Below, in pieces: positions 31,924 through 40,436 of a stretch of 41,720 nucleotides of DNA (within the stretch, counting starts at the first letter, position 1; the number at the start of each line of letters is the position of its first letter). The DNA lies in NCBI GenBank assembly GCA_947626395.1, contig CANQRU010000032.1, forward strand, positions 1-41,720, given 5' to 3'. A program made the position numbers and the translations under genes. The notes beneath the pieces were generated by a model. The model was not told the origin of the DNA. It searched no databases and was given only the letters and a program-made list of their open reading frames with translations. Source of the stretch: an uncultured Lachnospiraceae bacterium. Its GTDB lineage: Bacteria; Bacillota; Clostridia; Lachnospirales; Lachnospiraceae.

Positions 31924-31969
31924 TTGATAAATAGGCGCGGCAGAGTTATGATATATATGATAACTCTGC
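31924..31969 (+). promoter_or_regulatory. Promoter with perfect inverted repeat over the -10 and start site
   Basis: TTGATA (31924-31929), 17-bp spacer, TATGAT (31947-31952). Arms GCAGAGTTAT (31940-31949) and ATAACTCTGC (31960-31969) form a perfect 10-bp inverted repeat around a 10-bp centre, covering the -10 and the expected start. This is a typical repressor operator position. The element is unlike the paired repeats of the Tad group. Confidence 0.7.
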
Positions 31970-32065
31970 GCGGCGCGGTCTGTGGATATGCAGGTACGGC
32001 CTCGTCTTCGGGCAGGGAGATGCAAGACAGATGAATGGCAGATGGTACGAAGGAGGCCGAAGAAG

Positions 32066-34387
32066 ATGAAGATACGGGCCTGGAAAGTTCGGCTCCGCTT
32101 CCTGGCGGTTATTGCGGCGGCGATGTGGATTCTGGCCGGCTGCAGCATGTACGGGGCGCCGGTCGATACGCAGCTGAAGGTGAATGAAGATCTGTCCGGT
32201 GTCCGCGTTATGGACGTGACGATACCGGCTACTATGGTGTCCGGAAATTCCCCGGTGACAATCGATATCCTGAACCGGCTGATCGAGGAGAACTGTCCGC
32301 AGGAGCTTGTCTGGAGTTATGAAAAGAACGGGAATACGGATCAGTATCACGTGGAGCTGGCTTTTGACTCGCAGCTGGATTATATGATGAAGGTGAAGGT
32401 GATCACCGGCAAAAGCGTGCAGCTTGAGATGGAGGCGTCGGATTCCGTCTGGAAGAAGGGAATCCGGGTCGTGGAGGATTTTACCAGCGCGGATCTGCTG
32501 GCGTGGCTTAAGGACGCGATGGTTTCTGAAGAACTGGTGTCCGCGGACATGGCGGACCGGATCTTCCGGGCCGGTTCCACGGAGCTTGTGTATGGGGACC
32601 GCAGCTATAAGACGGATTTCGCGATCCGGGTCGACGAGATGGTGAAGGCGCCTCTGGAAAAGATCGACGTGCTGACGGCTGTAAAGGCCGGAGAGCAGTT
32701 TGACAGGGATCTGGTGATCTATGTGCCGCAGGCGTCCATGGAGGCCAACGGCGATGAGCTGAAGGCATATCTGGATGGTATGGTCCCGCCGGACGCCGTG
32801 TCCGAGTGGGGGCTTTACGGAAATGGAGCGACGCTGACGATCCGGAAGGAGAATTTAAGTCTTTCGGAACTGGATGCGTTCACAAAAGCGGCGACGGCTG
32901 TTTCCGGCGCGGCGCAGGGCGGTATTGCGGTGTCTGAGAAGTCGCCGGGGACGAGCGTATTTGTATTTACAGATCAGTGGAAAGAGGAACTGGATCTGAG
33001 CGCATACGGCTGTGAGGACGGCGAAACCGTTCATGCCGGTTACTACGTGAAGGCGGAAGATGGGATCGGGTTAACCGGAGTGCCGGAAAGCGGGGCGGAT
33101 CAGGCGGCTGAGGTTAGCGCAGGTTACGACGGTTACCGGCTGGTCAGCGCGGAACGGACGGACCGGCTGGAAGCGGAATTCGAACTTGTCAGGACTTACC
33201 GGGCTGAGCATACGGAGATCCGGACGACAGTAGAGGAAGGGAATGTTTTTGAAAGAGAGATAAGGCTGACTCTGCAGGATATGCCGGAGGGAGCGCGCCG
33301 GGAACAGATCGCGGAGCGGCTGCGGGAGCGGGCTGCGGCAGCGGCGGATGACGGAGTGGAAGCCGGCGCGGATGCAAAGGCGGCGGAGGAGAGTGCTGAT
33401 GCGGAAGCGGGAGAGGCGGACGACGCTGATGCGGGGGCAAAGGAAGAAAACGCTGATGTGGGGGCAGCGGATGCTGGAAAAGAAGCCGGAGCGAATCACG
33501 GGACTGAAAGCGTTGGCGTCTGCGAGATCAGTACTGAAGAAAGCGAAGACGGCTTCGCGGTGATCATTTCCATGGAAGGCGAGGCTCTTGTGATAACGGA
33601 GCTGTCCGGGAGGATCCTGGGAGGCACGACGGAAATATCCTGGAAGACGGAAGGCGGGCCATTCAGCATCCGGAAGAAGTTCTCCTATGCGGAGACCGCG
33701 GATTACAGCGGCTTCTTCGCGGACGCGGCGGAGGATCATTCGATCACATATGTGATCGATTTTGAAGGCTTCGGAGGTTCCATCGCGGAGCCGGACGGAA
33801 AAGTGATGAAGACGCTGGAAGCGCGGGGGATCACGCGCAAAGTAAGCGGACGTGCCGTCACCCTGCAGATAAAGGGGACCGCTTATGAAGTGGCCGAGAC
33901 GGGTTCTTCCGTAAATGTGCCGGGGATCATCCTCTGGATCGTGATCATCCTTCTGGCCGTGATCGCCATAGCTGCGGCCGTAAAGTTCGGCGCGGCGCGG
34001 AAAGTGAAGGATAAAGCGGATATCCGCCAGCTGCAGGATAAGATGGACGAGGAAGAACTGCGGCGCGCGACGGAAGCGGCTGACCGGGCGGAAGCGAAGG
34101 CACGCGAGGCGGCCATGCAGCTGGCCGGTCAGATGAAGGCAATTCCGCTTTCGGAAGGGCCGGAGGCGGAAGAAGCGGCGGGGCCGGAGGCCGGAGTAGA
34201 GGCCGAAAATCGGGAAGAAGCGGCGGAGCCGGAAGCCGGAGTAGGGGCCGAAGATCAGGAAGAAGCGGTGGGGCCGGGAGCCGGAGTAGAGACCGAAGGC
34301 CAGGAAGAAATTGTGGAACCGGAAGCCCAAGAAGAAGCCGAAGATCGAGAAGAAACGGCGGACCGGGAGGACGCCGGGCCGCGGTAG
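32066..34387 (+). CDS. Large lipoprotein with a second membrane anchor and acidic repeat tail
   Basis: A 773-residue protein. The signal peptide ends in lipobox LAGC (Cys26), so it should be lipid-anchored outside the cell. Residues about 30-430 form an extracytoplasmic part with repeated beta-rich stretches, then an Ala/Glu/Asp low-complexity stretch (about 430-480), a second folded part (about 485-610), one membrane helix (PGIILWIVIILLAVIAIAA, about 615-635), and a cytoplasmic tail with a charged coiled coil and four 15-residue acidic repeats. ATG 32066 follows AAGGAGG by nine bases. No known domain is recognised. Dual anchoring by lipid and helix is unusual. It shares a transcript with the galactokinase-like gene, apparently without a terminator between. 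Confidence 0.8.
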   Translation: MKIRAWKVRLRFLAVIAAAMWILAGCSMYGAPVDTQLKVNEDLSGVRVMDVTIPATMVSGNSPVTIDILNRLIEENCPQELVWSYEKNGNTDQYHVELAFDSQLDYMMKVKVITGKSVQLEMEASDSVWKKGIRVVEDFTSADLLAWLKDAMVSEELVSADMADRIFRAGSTELVYGDRSYKTDFAIRVDEMVKAPLEKIDVLTAVKAGEQFDRDLVIYVPQASMEANGDELKAYLDGMVPPDAVSEWGLYGNGATLTIRKENLSLSELDAFTKAATAVSGAAQGGIAVSEKSPGTSVFVFTDQWKEELDLSAYGCEDGETVHAGYYVKAEDGIGLTGVPESGADQAAEVSAGYDGYRLVSAERTDRLEAEFELVRTYRAEHTEIRTTVEEGNVFEREIRLTLQDMPEGARREQIAERLRERAAAAADDGVEAGADAKAAEESADAEAGEADDADAGAKEENADVGAADAGKEAGANHGTESVGVCEISTEESEDGFAVIISMEGEALVITELSGRILGGTTEISWKTEGGPFSIRKKFSYAETADYSGFFADAAEDHSITYVIDFEGFGGSIAEPDGKVMKTLEARGITRKVSGRAVTLQIKGTAYEVAETGSSVNVPGIILWIVIILLAVIAIAAAVKFGAARKVKDKADIRQLQDKMDEEELRRATEAADRAEAKAREAAMQLAGQMKAIPLSEGPEAEEAAGPEAGVEAENREEAAEPEAGVGAEDQEEAVGPGAGVETEGQEEIVEPEAQEEAEDREETADREDAGPR
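34180..34360 (+). repeat. 45-bp tandem repeat in the lipoprotein gene
   Basis: CCGGAGTAG recurs at 34191, 34236 and 34281, giving a 45-bp period. In protein this is four 15-residue units of the type EPEAGVGAEDQEEAV at the C-terminus. Such repeats are prone to copy-number change. Confidence 0.8.
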
Positions 34388-34445
34388 TAAAGCGGAATCA
34401 ATCGTGTGGCAGGCGGCCGTCAGGGCCGCGGAAAGGAGAACATAT

Positions 34446-35732
34446 ATGGAGATCAGCAAGGCATTGACATTACTGGAATCGGAGCCTGCGAAGGAGCTGT
34501 TCGGCAGGCTGTACGGGGATAAGGCCGCGGAAAACGTGGCCCGCTATCAGAAACTGGCGCGGGATTTCGCGGACAAGTTCGGCGGGGAGGACATACGGCT
34601 GTTCAGTTCCCCGGGCCGCACGGAGATCAGCGGCAATCACACGGATCACAACCACGGCAAGGTGCTGGCCGGCAGCATTAATCTGGACTGCGTCGGCGCG
34701 GCGGCTGTCAATCACACGGACCGTGTACATATCGTCAGTCAGACATTCGGCCAGGAATTCACGATCGACCTGAATGATCTGGCTCCCAGCCCGGCTATGG
34801 CGGGGACGGAGGATCTGGTGAAGGGCCTTCTGATGGGATTTAAAGAGTCCGGCTACGAGGTGGGCGGTTTCGACGCGGTCATCACCAGCAATGTGATCAG
34901 CTCCGCGGGCGTCAGTTCCTCCGCGGCGTTCGAGATGCTTCTCTGCTCCATGCTGAATACATTTTTCAATGACGGCCGCATGAACACGGTGGCCTACGCC
35001 CACATCGGCAAGTATTCGGAGAATAACTACTGGAACAAAGCGTCGGGTCTTCTGGATCAGATGGCCTGCGCGGTGGGCGGTCTGATCACGATCGATTTCT
35101 TCGAGCCCCAGGCGCCGAAGGTGGAGAAGATCGAATTCGATTTCGCCTCTCAGAACCACAGTCTGATCATTGTAAATACCGGCCGCGGCCACGCGGATCT
35201 GAGCGCGGATTATTCCTCGGTGCCCAATGAGATGAAGAAGGTGGCGGAGTTCTTCGGGAAGGAGGTCTGCGCCCAGATCTCTGAGGAAGACGTTCTGGCG
35301 CGCCTGGCGGAAGTGCGGGCCTATGCCGGCGACCGCGCCGTGCTGCGGGCGCTGCATTTCTTTGAGGAGAATAAGAGGGTAGACGCGGAAGTCGCGGCTT
35401 TGAAGGAAGGCCGCTTCGATGATTTCCTGGCGAATATCACCGCTTCCGGCAATTCTTCCTGGAAATGGCTTCAGAACTGTTACACGGATTCCAATGTGCA
35501 GGAGCAGGGGATCACGGTCGCGCTGGCGCTGACAGAGCTTTTCATTGCGGAGAAGCAGAGGGGCGCCTGCCGCGTCCACGGCGGCGGCTTCGCCGGCGTT
35601 ATCATGGCCATGCTTCCGAACGATATCGTGGATGAATATGTGGAAATGATGGAGAAGGCCCTGGGCGAGGGCAATGTATACCGGATGAGCATACGGCCGT
35701 ATGGGGCGGTATGCGTGGATGAACTGCTGTAA
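34446..35732 (+). CDS. galK: Galactokinase or related GHMP sugar kinase
   Basis: A 428-residue cytoplasmic GHMP kinase that phosphorylates a sugar, by family galactose at C1. Motifs: SSPGRTEISGNHTDHNHGKVLAG near residue 56 is the galactokinase signature (GRTEISGNHTDHN), SSAGVSSSAAFEMLL is the ATP-binding GHMP motif 2, and HGGGFAGVIMAML is motif 3. It is a little longer than typical GalK (about 385-400) with an N-terminal extension. ATG 34446 follows AAAGGAG. No galT or galE is adjacent, and the upstream neighbour is a lipoprotein, so galactose specificity is likely but not certain. Confidence 0.88.
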   Translation: MEISKALTLLESEPAKELFGRLYGDKAAENVARYQKLARDFADKFGGEDIRLFSSPGRTEISGNHTDHNHGKVLAGSINLDCVGAAAVNHTDRVHIVSQTFGQEFTIDLNDLAPSPAMAGTEDLVKGLLMGFKESGYEVGGFDAVITSNVISSAGVSSSAAFEMLLCSMLNTFFNDGRMNTVAYAHIGKYSENNYWNKASGLLDQMACAVGGLITIDFFEPQAPKVEKIEFDFASQNHSLIIVNTGRGHADLSADYSSVPNEMKKVAEFFGKEVCAQISEEDVLARLAEVRAYAGDRAVLRALHFFEENKRVDAEVAALKEGRFDDFLANITASGNSSWKWLQNCYTDSNVQEQGITVALALTELFIAEKQRGACRVHGGGFAGVIMAMLPNDIVDEYVEMMEKALGEGNVYRMSIRPYGAVCVDELL

Positions 35733-35788
35733 AAACTGTACGGGGCGGGGTGCGCGGATGGACTGCGGCTGCGTCAGTGCTGTAAAAA
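35703..35788 (+). repeat. Imperfect copy of the galK 3' end after its stop codon
   Basis: GGGGCGGTATGCGTGGATGA... CTGTAAAAA (35703-35735) is followed by GGGGCGGGGTGCGCGGATGG... CTGTAAAAAA (35742-35788), the second with an insertion. It echoes the last codons and stop, like the duplication at 30738. Confidence 0.45.
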
Positions 35789-35818
35789 AGAGTGCCGGTA
35801 CGCGGTTTTATCCGAATC

Positions 35819-35850
35819 AAAAAGGCGGGAGCGAGAGATTCGCTTCCGCC
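35819..35850 (-). terminator. Terminator between convergent galK and DAHP synthase
   Basis: Arms GGCGGGAGCGA (35824-35834) and TCGCTTCCGCC (35840-35850) pair with one wobble over a five-base loop. On the minus strand five T follow (35823-35819); on the plus strand only TTT, so it works best for the DAHP synthase transcript but may be bidirectional. Confidence 0.8.
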
Positions 35851-35924
35851 TTTGATATGACATAGACCGGAGCCGTCCGTATGGGCGTTCGGTACCGGAC
35901 TGGCCAGGCGCTGCCGGATCAGGC

Positions 35925-36953
35925 TTACAGTCCTTCCGCGATATCGTAGATCAGCTGCTCGGACTCTTCCCAGCCCAGGCAGGGGTCGGTGATGGACTTG
36001 CCGTAGCAGTGCTCGCCGATCTTCTGGCTGCCGGGTACGATATAGCTTTCCACCATGACGCCCTTCACCATCTCGCGGATCTCGGCGGAATGGCGGCGGC
36101 TGTGGAGAACTTCCTTCACGATCCGGACCTGTTCCTGGTACTGTTTCCCGGAGTTGGAATGGTTGGCGTCCACGATGCAGGCCTTGTTCTTCACGTCCCG
36201 CTCCTCGTAGAGACGGTGCAGAAGGATCAGGTCCTCGTAGTGGTAGTTGGGCAGGTACTGGCCGTGCTTATTGACCGCGCCGCGCAGGATCGTGTGGGTC
36301 AGCGGGTTGCCCGGCGTATGGACCTCGTAGCCCCGGAAAATGAATTCGTGGGCCCCCTGGGCGGCCACGACGGAATTCAGCATGACCGTCAGATCGCCGC
36401 TGGTAGGGTTCTTCATGCCCACGGGGACGTCGCAGCCGCTGGCTACCAGCCGGTGCTGCTGGTTCTCCACGGAACGGGCTCCTACGGCGATGTAGGACAT
36501 CAGATCCGACAGGTACCGGAGATTCTCCGGATAGAGCATCTCGTCGGCGGTGGTCAGACCGGTCTCCTGGACCACCCGCATGTGCATCCGGCGGATGGCG
36601 ATGATGCCCTCGTACATGTTGGGCTTCTTCTCCGGATCCGGCTGGTGCAGAAGGCCCTTATAGCCCTCGCCGGTAGTCCGCGGTTTATTCGTGTAGACAC
36701 GGGGGATGAGGATCAGACGGTCCTTTACTTTCTCCTGAACCGGAACCAGCCGGCTCACATAGTCCAGCACGGAGTCCTCATTGTCGGCGGAACAGGGGCC
36801 GATGATCACCAGGAACCGGCTGTCTTCGCCGGTCAGCACCTTTCGGATCTCCTCGTCGCGCTGCGCCTTGACCTCTGCCAGCCCGTGGGGCAGCGGAAAC
36901 TGCTCCCGGATCTCCGCCGGCGTCGGCAGCTTGTTGATAAATTCAAGTCCCAT
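35925..36953 (-). CDS. aroF: 3-deoxy-7-phosphoheptulonate (DAHP) synthase, type I
   Basis: First enzyme of the shikimate pathway: condenses phosphoenolpyruvate and erythrose 4-phosphate. The 342-residue protein matches the AroFGH class: FLVIIGPCSADN, PRVYTNKPRTTGEGYKGL, SVENQQHRLVASG, VGMKNPTSGD, CIVDANHSNSGKQ and VMVESYIVPGSQ. Metal and substrate residues (Cys of GPCS, His of DANHSNS, Glu of VES) are present. There is no fused chorismate mutase or ACT domain. It lies 74 bases downstream of the PH-domain gene on the same strand with no terminator between, so they probably share a transcript. No T-box or trp-type leader is visible in the gap. Confidence 0.94.
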   Translation of the reverse strand: MGLEFINKLPTPAEIREQFPLPHGLAEVKAQRDEEIRKVLTGEDSRFLVIIGPCSADNEDSVLDYVSRLVPVQEKVKDRLILIPRVYTNKPRTTGEGYKGLLHQPDPEKKPNMYEGIIAIRRMHMRVVQETGLTTADEMLYPENLRYLSDLMSYIAVGARSVENQQHRLVASGCDVPVGMKNPTSGDLTVMLNSVVAAQGAHEFIFRGYEVHTPGNPLTHTILRGAVNKHGQYLPNYHYEDLILLHRLYEERDVKNKACIVDANHSNSGKQYQEQVRIVKEVLHSRRHSAEIREMVKGVMVESYIVPGSQKIGEHCYGKSITDPCLGWEESEQLIYDIAEGL

Positions 36954-37027
36954 TGCAAAATATCTCCTAATTCGTCAGAATTCCCCCGAAAAACTGTGTA
37001 CACCCAGGATCCGCGGTACGCGGCGTC

Positions 37028-37468
37028 TTAATTACGCTCTTCGAAATCCGGAATACCGTCCCCGTCCAGATCGATCATAGGCGGCGGCATACCCGGGCCG
37101 CCGTAGAATTCCTTGCCGATTACGTTGCGGCTCTGGCGGGCTTCCTCCACGGCGGAGGAGAGCATACGGCGGATCTCCATCGGCCGCGCGATGTTCTTAA
37201 GGACGATCTCCGGGGTGCCGTCCACGCGGGTCTTGATAATGATGTCCCCGGTACCGAAGATCTTGCCGGCCAGGCTCTGCTTACAGGTAACGTCCACGAT
37301 ACGGTAGAGCAGCGTCTCTTCCAGCGTGGTGTTCAGAAACCCGGTCTTCACCATCAGACGTTCGTCTTCGATATAATACTTGGTGAAGCTTAACGGGAAC
37401 CACAGATGGTGCTTCCGGTCCTGCCATTTGATGCCGGGCATATCGTTTACATTGACGGATCCAGCCAT
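37028..37468 (-). CDS. Bacterial PH-domain protein with DxDGDG tail
   Basis: A 146-residue protein with a bPH_2-like domain (about residues 20-115): LSFTKYYIEDERLMVKTGF, then ETLLYRIVDVTCKQSL and GTGDIIIKTR, the pattern of small PH-like proteins often linked to membranes. No membrane helix is present. The C-terminus after a Pro/Gly-rich linker ends DLDGDGIPDFEERN, an EF-hand- or thrombospondin type 3-like calcium loop, which is unusual in this family. It has its own promoter and is followed by the DAHP synthase gene. Function is unknown. Confidence 0.82.
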   Translation of the reverse strand: MAGSVNVNDMPGIKWQDRKHHLWFPLSFTKYYIEDERLMVKTGFLNTTLEETLLYRIVDVTCKQSLAGKIFGTGDIIIKTRVDGTPEIVLKNIARPMEIRRMLSSAVEEARQSRNVIGKEFYGGPGMPPPMIDLDGDGIPDFEERN

Positions 37469-37530
37469 AATAACACTCCCTTCACAAATAAGATCTCAGC
37501 GTATTTCCATAAAACCATTGAATCATGGAT

Positions 37531-37559
37531 ATTCTATCACGGGGAAGGAAAGATGTAAA
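37531..37559 (-). promoter_or_regulatory. Predicted promoter of the PH-domain and DAHP synthase genes
   Basis: Minus strand: TTTACA (37559-37554), 17-bp spacer, TAGAAT (37536-37531), about 65 bases before the start codon. Confidence 0.5.
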
Positions 37560-37593
37560 GAAAGATATTTTTTAAATATGACTGAAATTCTGC

Positions 37594-37628
37594 TTGAAAT
37601 CCTTGATTCCCTGAGATACAATTATAAT
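37594..37628 (+). promoter_or_regulatory. Predicted promoter of the decarboxylase operon
   Basis: TTGAAA (37594-37599), 17-bp spacer, TACAAT (37617-37622). A TATAAT directly after it (37623-37628) gives an alternative -10 with a poorer -35 (TTGATT, 14-bp spacer). Confidence 0.5.
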
Positions 37629-37707
37629 CGGCAGAGATTGGATTCACTGGATGGATGTTCCTATGGTGCGTCCGTCTACTAAATATTTTAAAATGGAGGA
37701 CTGCAAA

Positions 37708-39162
37708 ATGAGTAATTCGGCACAAACTTCAGCAGGCAGCAGGATCGCTAAGCTGCTTGATGAAAACAGTTTTGTTGAAGTCGGCGCTTATGTGACAGCA
37801 AGGGCCACCGATTTCAACATGACAGGCAAGGACACACCGGCTGACGGCGTCGTGACAGGCTACGGCACCATCGGCGGATGCCTTGTGTATGTGTACAGTC
37901 AGGACGCTTCCGTGCTGGGCGGCTCCATGGGAGAGATGCACGCGAAGAAGATCGCAGCTGTCTACTCGATGGCCATGAAGATGGGCGCTCCGGTCATCGG
38001 TCTGGTAGACTGCGCGGGTCTTAGACTTCAGGAGGCCACCGACGCGCTGCACGGCTTCGGACAGCTCTACATGAGCCAGACCATGGCCAGCGGCGTGATC
38101 CCGCAGATCACGGCGATCTTCGGTACCTGCGGCGGCGGTATGGCTGTCTCCGCGGCGATGAGCGATTTTACCCTTATGGAGTCGAAGAAGGCGAAGCTGT
38201 TCGTCAACGCTCCGAATGCGATCGACGGCAATTACGCAGGCAAGTGCGACACCTCCGCGGCTGATTTCCAGGGCGAGAAGGCCGGCATGGTCGATTTCGC
38301 GGGAACCGAGGATGAGGTCCTGGCGAAGGTCCGCGAGCTGGTCGGCGTTCTTCCGGCCAACAACGAGGACGACATGTCCTACGATGTATGCGAGGATGAT
38401 CTGAACCGTGTGTGCGAGGGCCTGGACGGCTTCGCGGGCGATACGGCCGCGGCGCTGGGCCAGATTTCCGACGATGGTTTCTTCCTTGAGACGAAGCCCA
38501 TGTTCGCTCCCTCCATGGTGACCGGTTTTGCCCGCTTAAACGGCAATACCGTGGGCTGCGTGGCGAACCGCAGCGAGAGCCTGGATGAGAAGGGCGAGAA
38601 GACGGCGAGCTATGACGCGGTGCTGACAGCCGAGGGCTGCACGAAGGCCGCGGAGTTCGTGGATTTCTGCGACGCGTTTAATATTCCGGTCCTGACCCTG
38701 GTGAACGTGAAGGGCTACAAGGCCGACAAGTGCAGCGAGCGCCATATGGCGAAGGCGGCGGCGAAGCTGACCTACGCGTATGCCAATGCCAGCGTTCCGA
38801 AGGTGACGGTTATCATCGGACAGGCGTTCGGAACAGCTTACCTGACCATGGCCAGCAAGTCCTGCGGCGCAGATATCGTTTACGCGTGGCCGACAGCAGC
38901 TATCGGCATGATGGACGCCCAGGCTGCGGTGAAGATCATGTACGCCGATGAGATCGCGAAGGCGGACGATGCCGTGGCTTTGATCAATGAGAAGGCGGCG
39001 GAGTACCAGACCCTTCAGTCCAGCGCCATCGCGGCTGCGAAGCGCGGCTATGTTGATGATATTATCCCCGCGGAGGACACAAGAAAGCGTGTGATCGCCG
39101 CGTTTGAGATGTTATTCACAAAGAGAGAGGATCGTCCGGCCAAGAAGCATGGCACGATCTGA
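37708..39162 (+). CDS. mmdA: Biotin-dependent acyl-CoA carboxyltransferase (MmdA/12S-like)
   Basis: A 484-residue carboxyltransferase of the propionyl/methylmalonyl-CoA type that moves carboxyl groups between an acyl-CoA and biotin. Two crotonase-like halves are present: N-half with VVTGYGTIGG, VYSQDASVLGGSMGEMHAKKI and FGTCGGGMAVSAAMSDF; C-half with TLVNVKGYKADK and IIGQAFGTAYLTMASKS. ATG 37708 follows GGAGG by nine bases. It leads an operon with an OadG-like protein, a biotin carrier, OadB and an OadA-like gene. The usual call is methylmalonyl-CoA decarboxylase alpha subunit; the acyl-CoA cannot be set from sequence alone. Confidence 0.88.
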   Translation: MSNSAQTSAGSRIAKLLDENSFVEVGAYVTARATDFNMTGKDTPADGVVTGYGTIGGCLVYVYSQDASVLGGSMGEMHAKKIAAVYSMAMKMGAPVIGLVDCAGLRLQEATDALHGFGQLYMSQTMASGVIPQITAIFGTCGGGMAVSAAMSDFTLMESKKAKLFVNAPNAIDGNYAGKCDTSAADFQGEKAGMVDFAGTEDEVLAKVRELVGVLPANNEDDMSYDVCEDDLNRVCEGLDGFAGDTAAALGQISDDGFFLETKPMFAPSMVTGFARLNGNTVGCVANRSESLDEKGEKTASYDAVLTAEGCTKAAEFVDFCDAFNIPVLTLVNVKGYKADKCSERHMAKAAAKLTYAYANASVPKVTVIIGQAFGTAYLTMASKSCGADIVYAWPTAAIGMMDAQAAVKIMYADEIAKADDAVALINEKAAEYQTLQSSAIAAAKRGYVDDIIPAEDTRKRVIAAFEMLFTKREDRPAKKHGTI

Positions 39163-39178
39163 GCGAGGTGACAGGCGT

Positions 39179-39955
39179 ATGAAACAGATTAAGAAGCATT
39201 TCGTATGGATACTCTGCACGGTTTTCTGCCTGATGAGTCTGACGGCCTGCGGGAAGACGGTCGAGATAGAAAGCAGTCTGGATCCGCAGATGACCGATTA
39301 TATGGTGCAGACGGCCGGATCCCTGCTGGAGGAGGTTACCTCCATGGCGGAGAGCGAGATCGATATGATCATCGGGCAGCAGGCGGCCGAGCCGGGCGTT
39401 ATCACCGGCCTTGAGAGTTATAAGGGGCTGGAGAGCGATCTGGGCGCTCTGGTTTCCATCTCGGAGCAGGGACGCGTGACGGAGGTGGAAGACGGCTATG
39501 AGATCGCGGTCGACGCGCAGTTTGAGAAGCGTCAGTGCGAGTTCGTGCTGGGAGTCGATGAGGATATCGCCCAGATCACGTCCATGACGTTCAATCCGGT
39601 CTACAGCCTGGGAGAGAACATGACCAAGGCGGCGCTCAATACGCTGATGGGCATGGGAACCGTGTTCCTGGTACTGATCTTTATCAGCCTTCTGATCAGC
39701 TGCTTTAAGTATATCAATGTCATCGAGAAAAAGATGAAAGAGAAATCGGAGCCTGCTCCGGCGGCACCGGCTCCTGTTTCCGCACCGGCTCCTGCTCCTG
39801 TGGTTGAGGAAGAAGAGGATGTGACCGACGACCTGGAACTGGTGGCGGTTATTACCGCGGCGATCGCGGCGGCTTCGGAGAATGCGGTTCCGGCAGACGG
39901 ACTGGTGGTCCGTTCGATCCGCCGGGTACCGAACAGCAAGTGGAAGAACGCGTAA
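39179..39955 (+). CDS. OadG-like sodium pump gamma/delta subunit with lipoprotein N-terminus
   Basis: A 258-residue protein, much longer than classic OadG/MmdD (about 80-120). It begins with a lipoprotein signal (lipobox LTAC, Cys24) and an added extracytoplasmic domain (about 25-155). The OadG-like part follows: one membrane helix (TVFLVLIFISLLISCFKYI, about 160-182), a charged VIEKKMKEK stretch, a Pro/Ala linker, and a C-terminal ELVAVITAAIAAASEN segment typical of this subunit. Its role would be to hold the carboxyltransferase and biotin carrier on the OadB pump. ATG 39179 is set by GAGGTG nine bases upstream. Confidence 0.82.
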   Translation: MKQIKKHFVWILCTVFCLMSLTACGKTVEIESSLDPQMTDYMVQTAGSLLEEVTSMAESEIDMIIGQQAAEPGVITGLESYKGLESDLGALVSISEQGRVTEVEDGYEIAVDAQFEKRQCEFVLGVDEDIAQITSMTFNPVYSLGENMTKAALNTLMGMGTVFLVLIFISLLISCFKYINVIEKKMKEKSEPAPAAPAPVSAPAPAPVVEEEEDVTDDLELVAVITAAIAAASENAVPADGLVVRSIRRVPNSKWKNA

Positions 39956-40014
39956 CTGCATGAAAGCATGCGGCTATGGAATAAGTGTAAATTATAATAG
40001 GAGGATTCTATATC

Positions 40015-40395
40015 ATGAAGAATTATACGATCACAGTCAATGGCAATGTGTATGAAGTAACCGTAGAAGAAGGCGTTTCCACAGGCGCTCCGGCCGCTGC
40101 TCCCAAGGCTGCTCCGAAGCCCGCCGCTCCGAAGGCGGCCGCTCCGGCTCCGAAGCCCGCTGCACCCGCAGGCGCTGCAGGCGCCGTAGCCGTAACCGCT
40201 CCGATGCCCGGCAAGATCCTCGGCGTCAAGGCAAGCGCCGGCCAGGCCGTGAAGCGCGGCGAGGTCATCATGGTCCTGGAAGCCATGAAGATGGAAAATG
40301 ATATCGTAGCTCCCTCCGATGGAACCATCGCCACGATCAATGTGGCTGTGGGCGATGCCGTGGAATCAGGTGCGACGCTGGCTACATTAAACTAG
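40015..40395 (+). CDS. Biotin carboxyl carrier protein of the decarboxylase
   Basis: A 126-residue carrier. After a short N-terminal segment (MKNYTITVNGNVYEVTVEEG) comes an Ala/Pro-rich flexible linker (about 25-60), then a biotinyl domain with VLEAMKMENDI; Lys92 is the biotin site. It moves carboxyl groups between the soluble carboxyltransferases and OadB. A strong ribosome site (AGGAGG) is present. It lies between the OadG-like and OadB genes, as in mmdA-D-C-B operons. Confidence 0.94.
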   Translation: MKNYTITVNGNVYEVTVEEGVSTGAPAAAPKAAPKPAAPKAAAPAPKPAAPAGAAGAVAVTAPMPGKILGVKASAGQAVKRGEVIMVLEAMKMENDIVAPSDGTIATINVAVGDAVESGATLATLN

Positions 40396-40436
40396 GAACC
40401 GCGTAGATAACGCAGGTTTCGGATGGAGGGATTAAC

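Noticed and set aside
34180-34360. 45-bp repeats as a CRISPR-like array
   Set aside because: The repeats are contiguous without spacers, in frame, and encode a 15-residue acidic unit.
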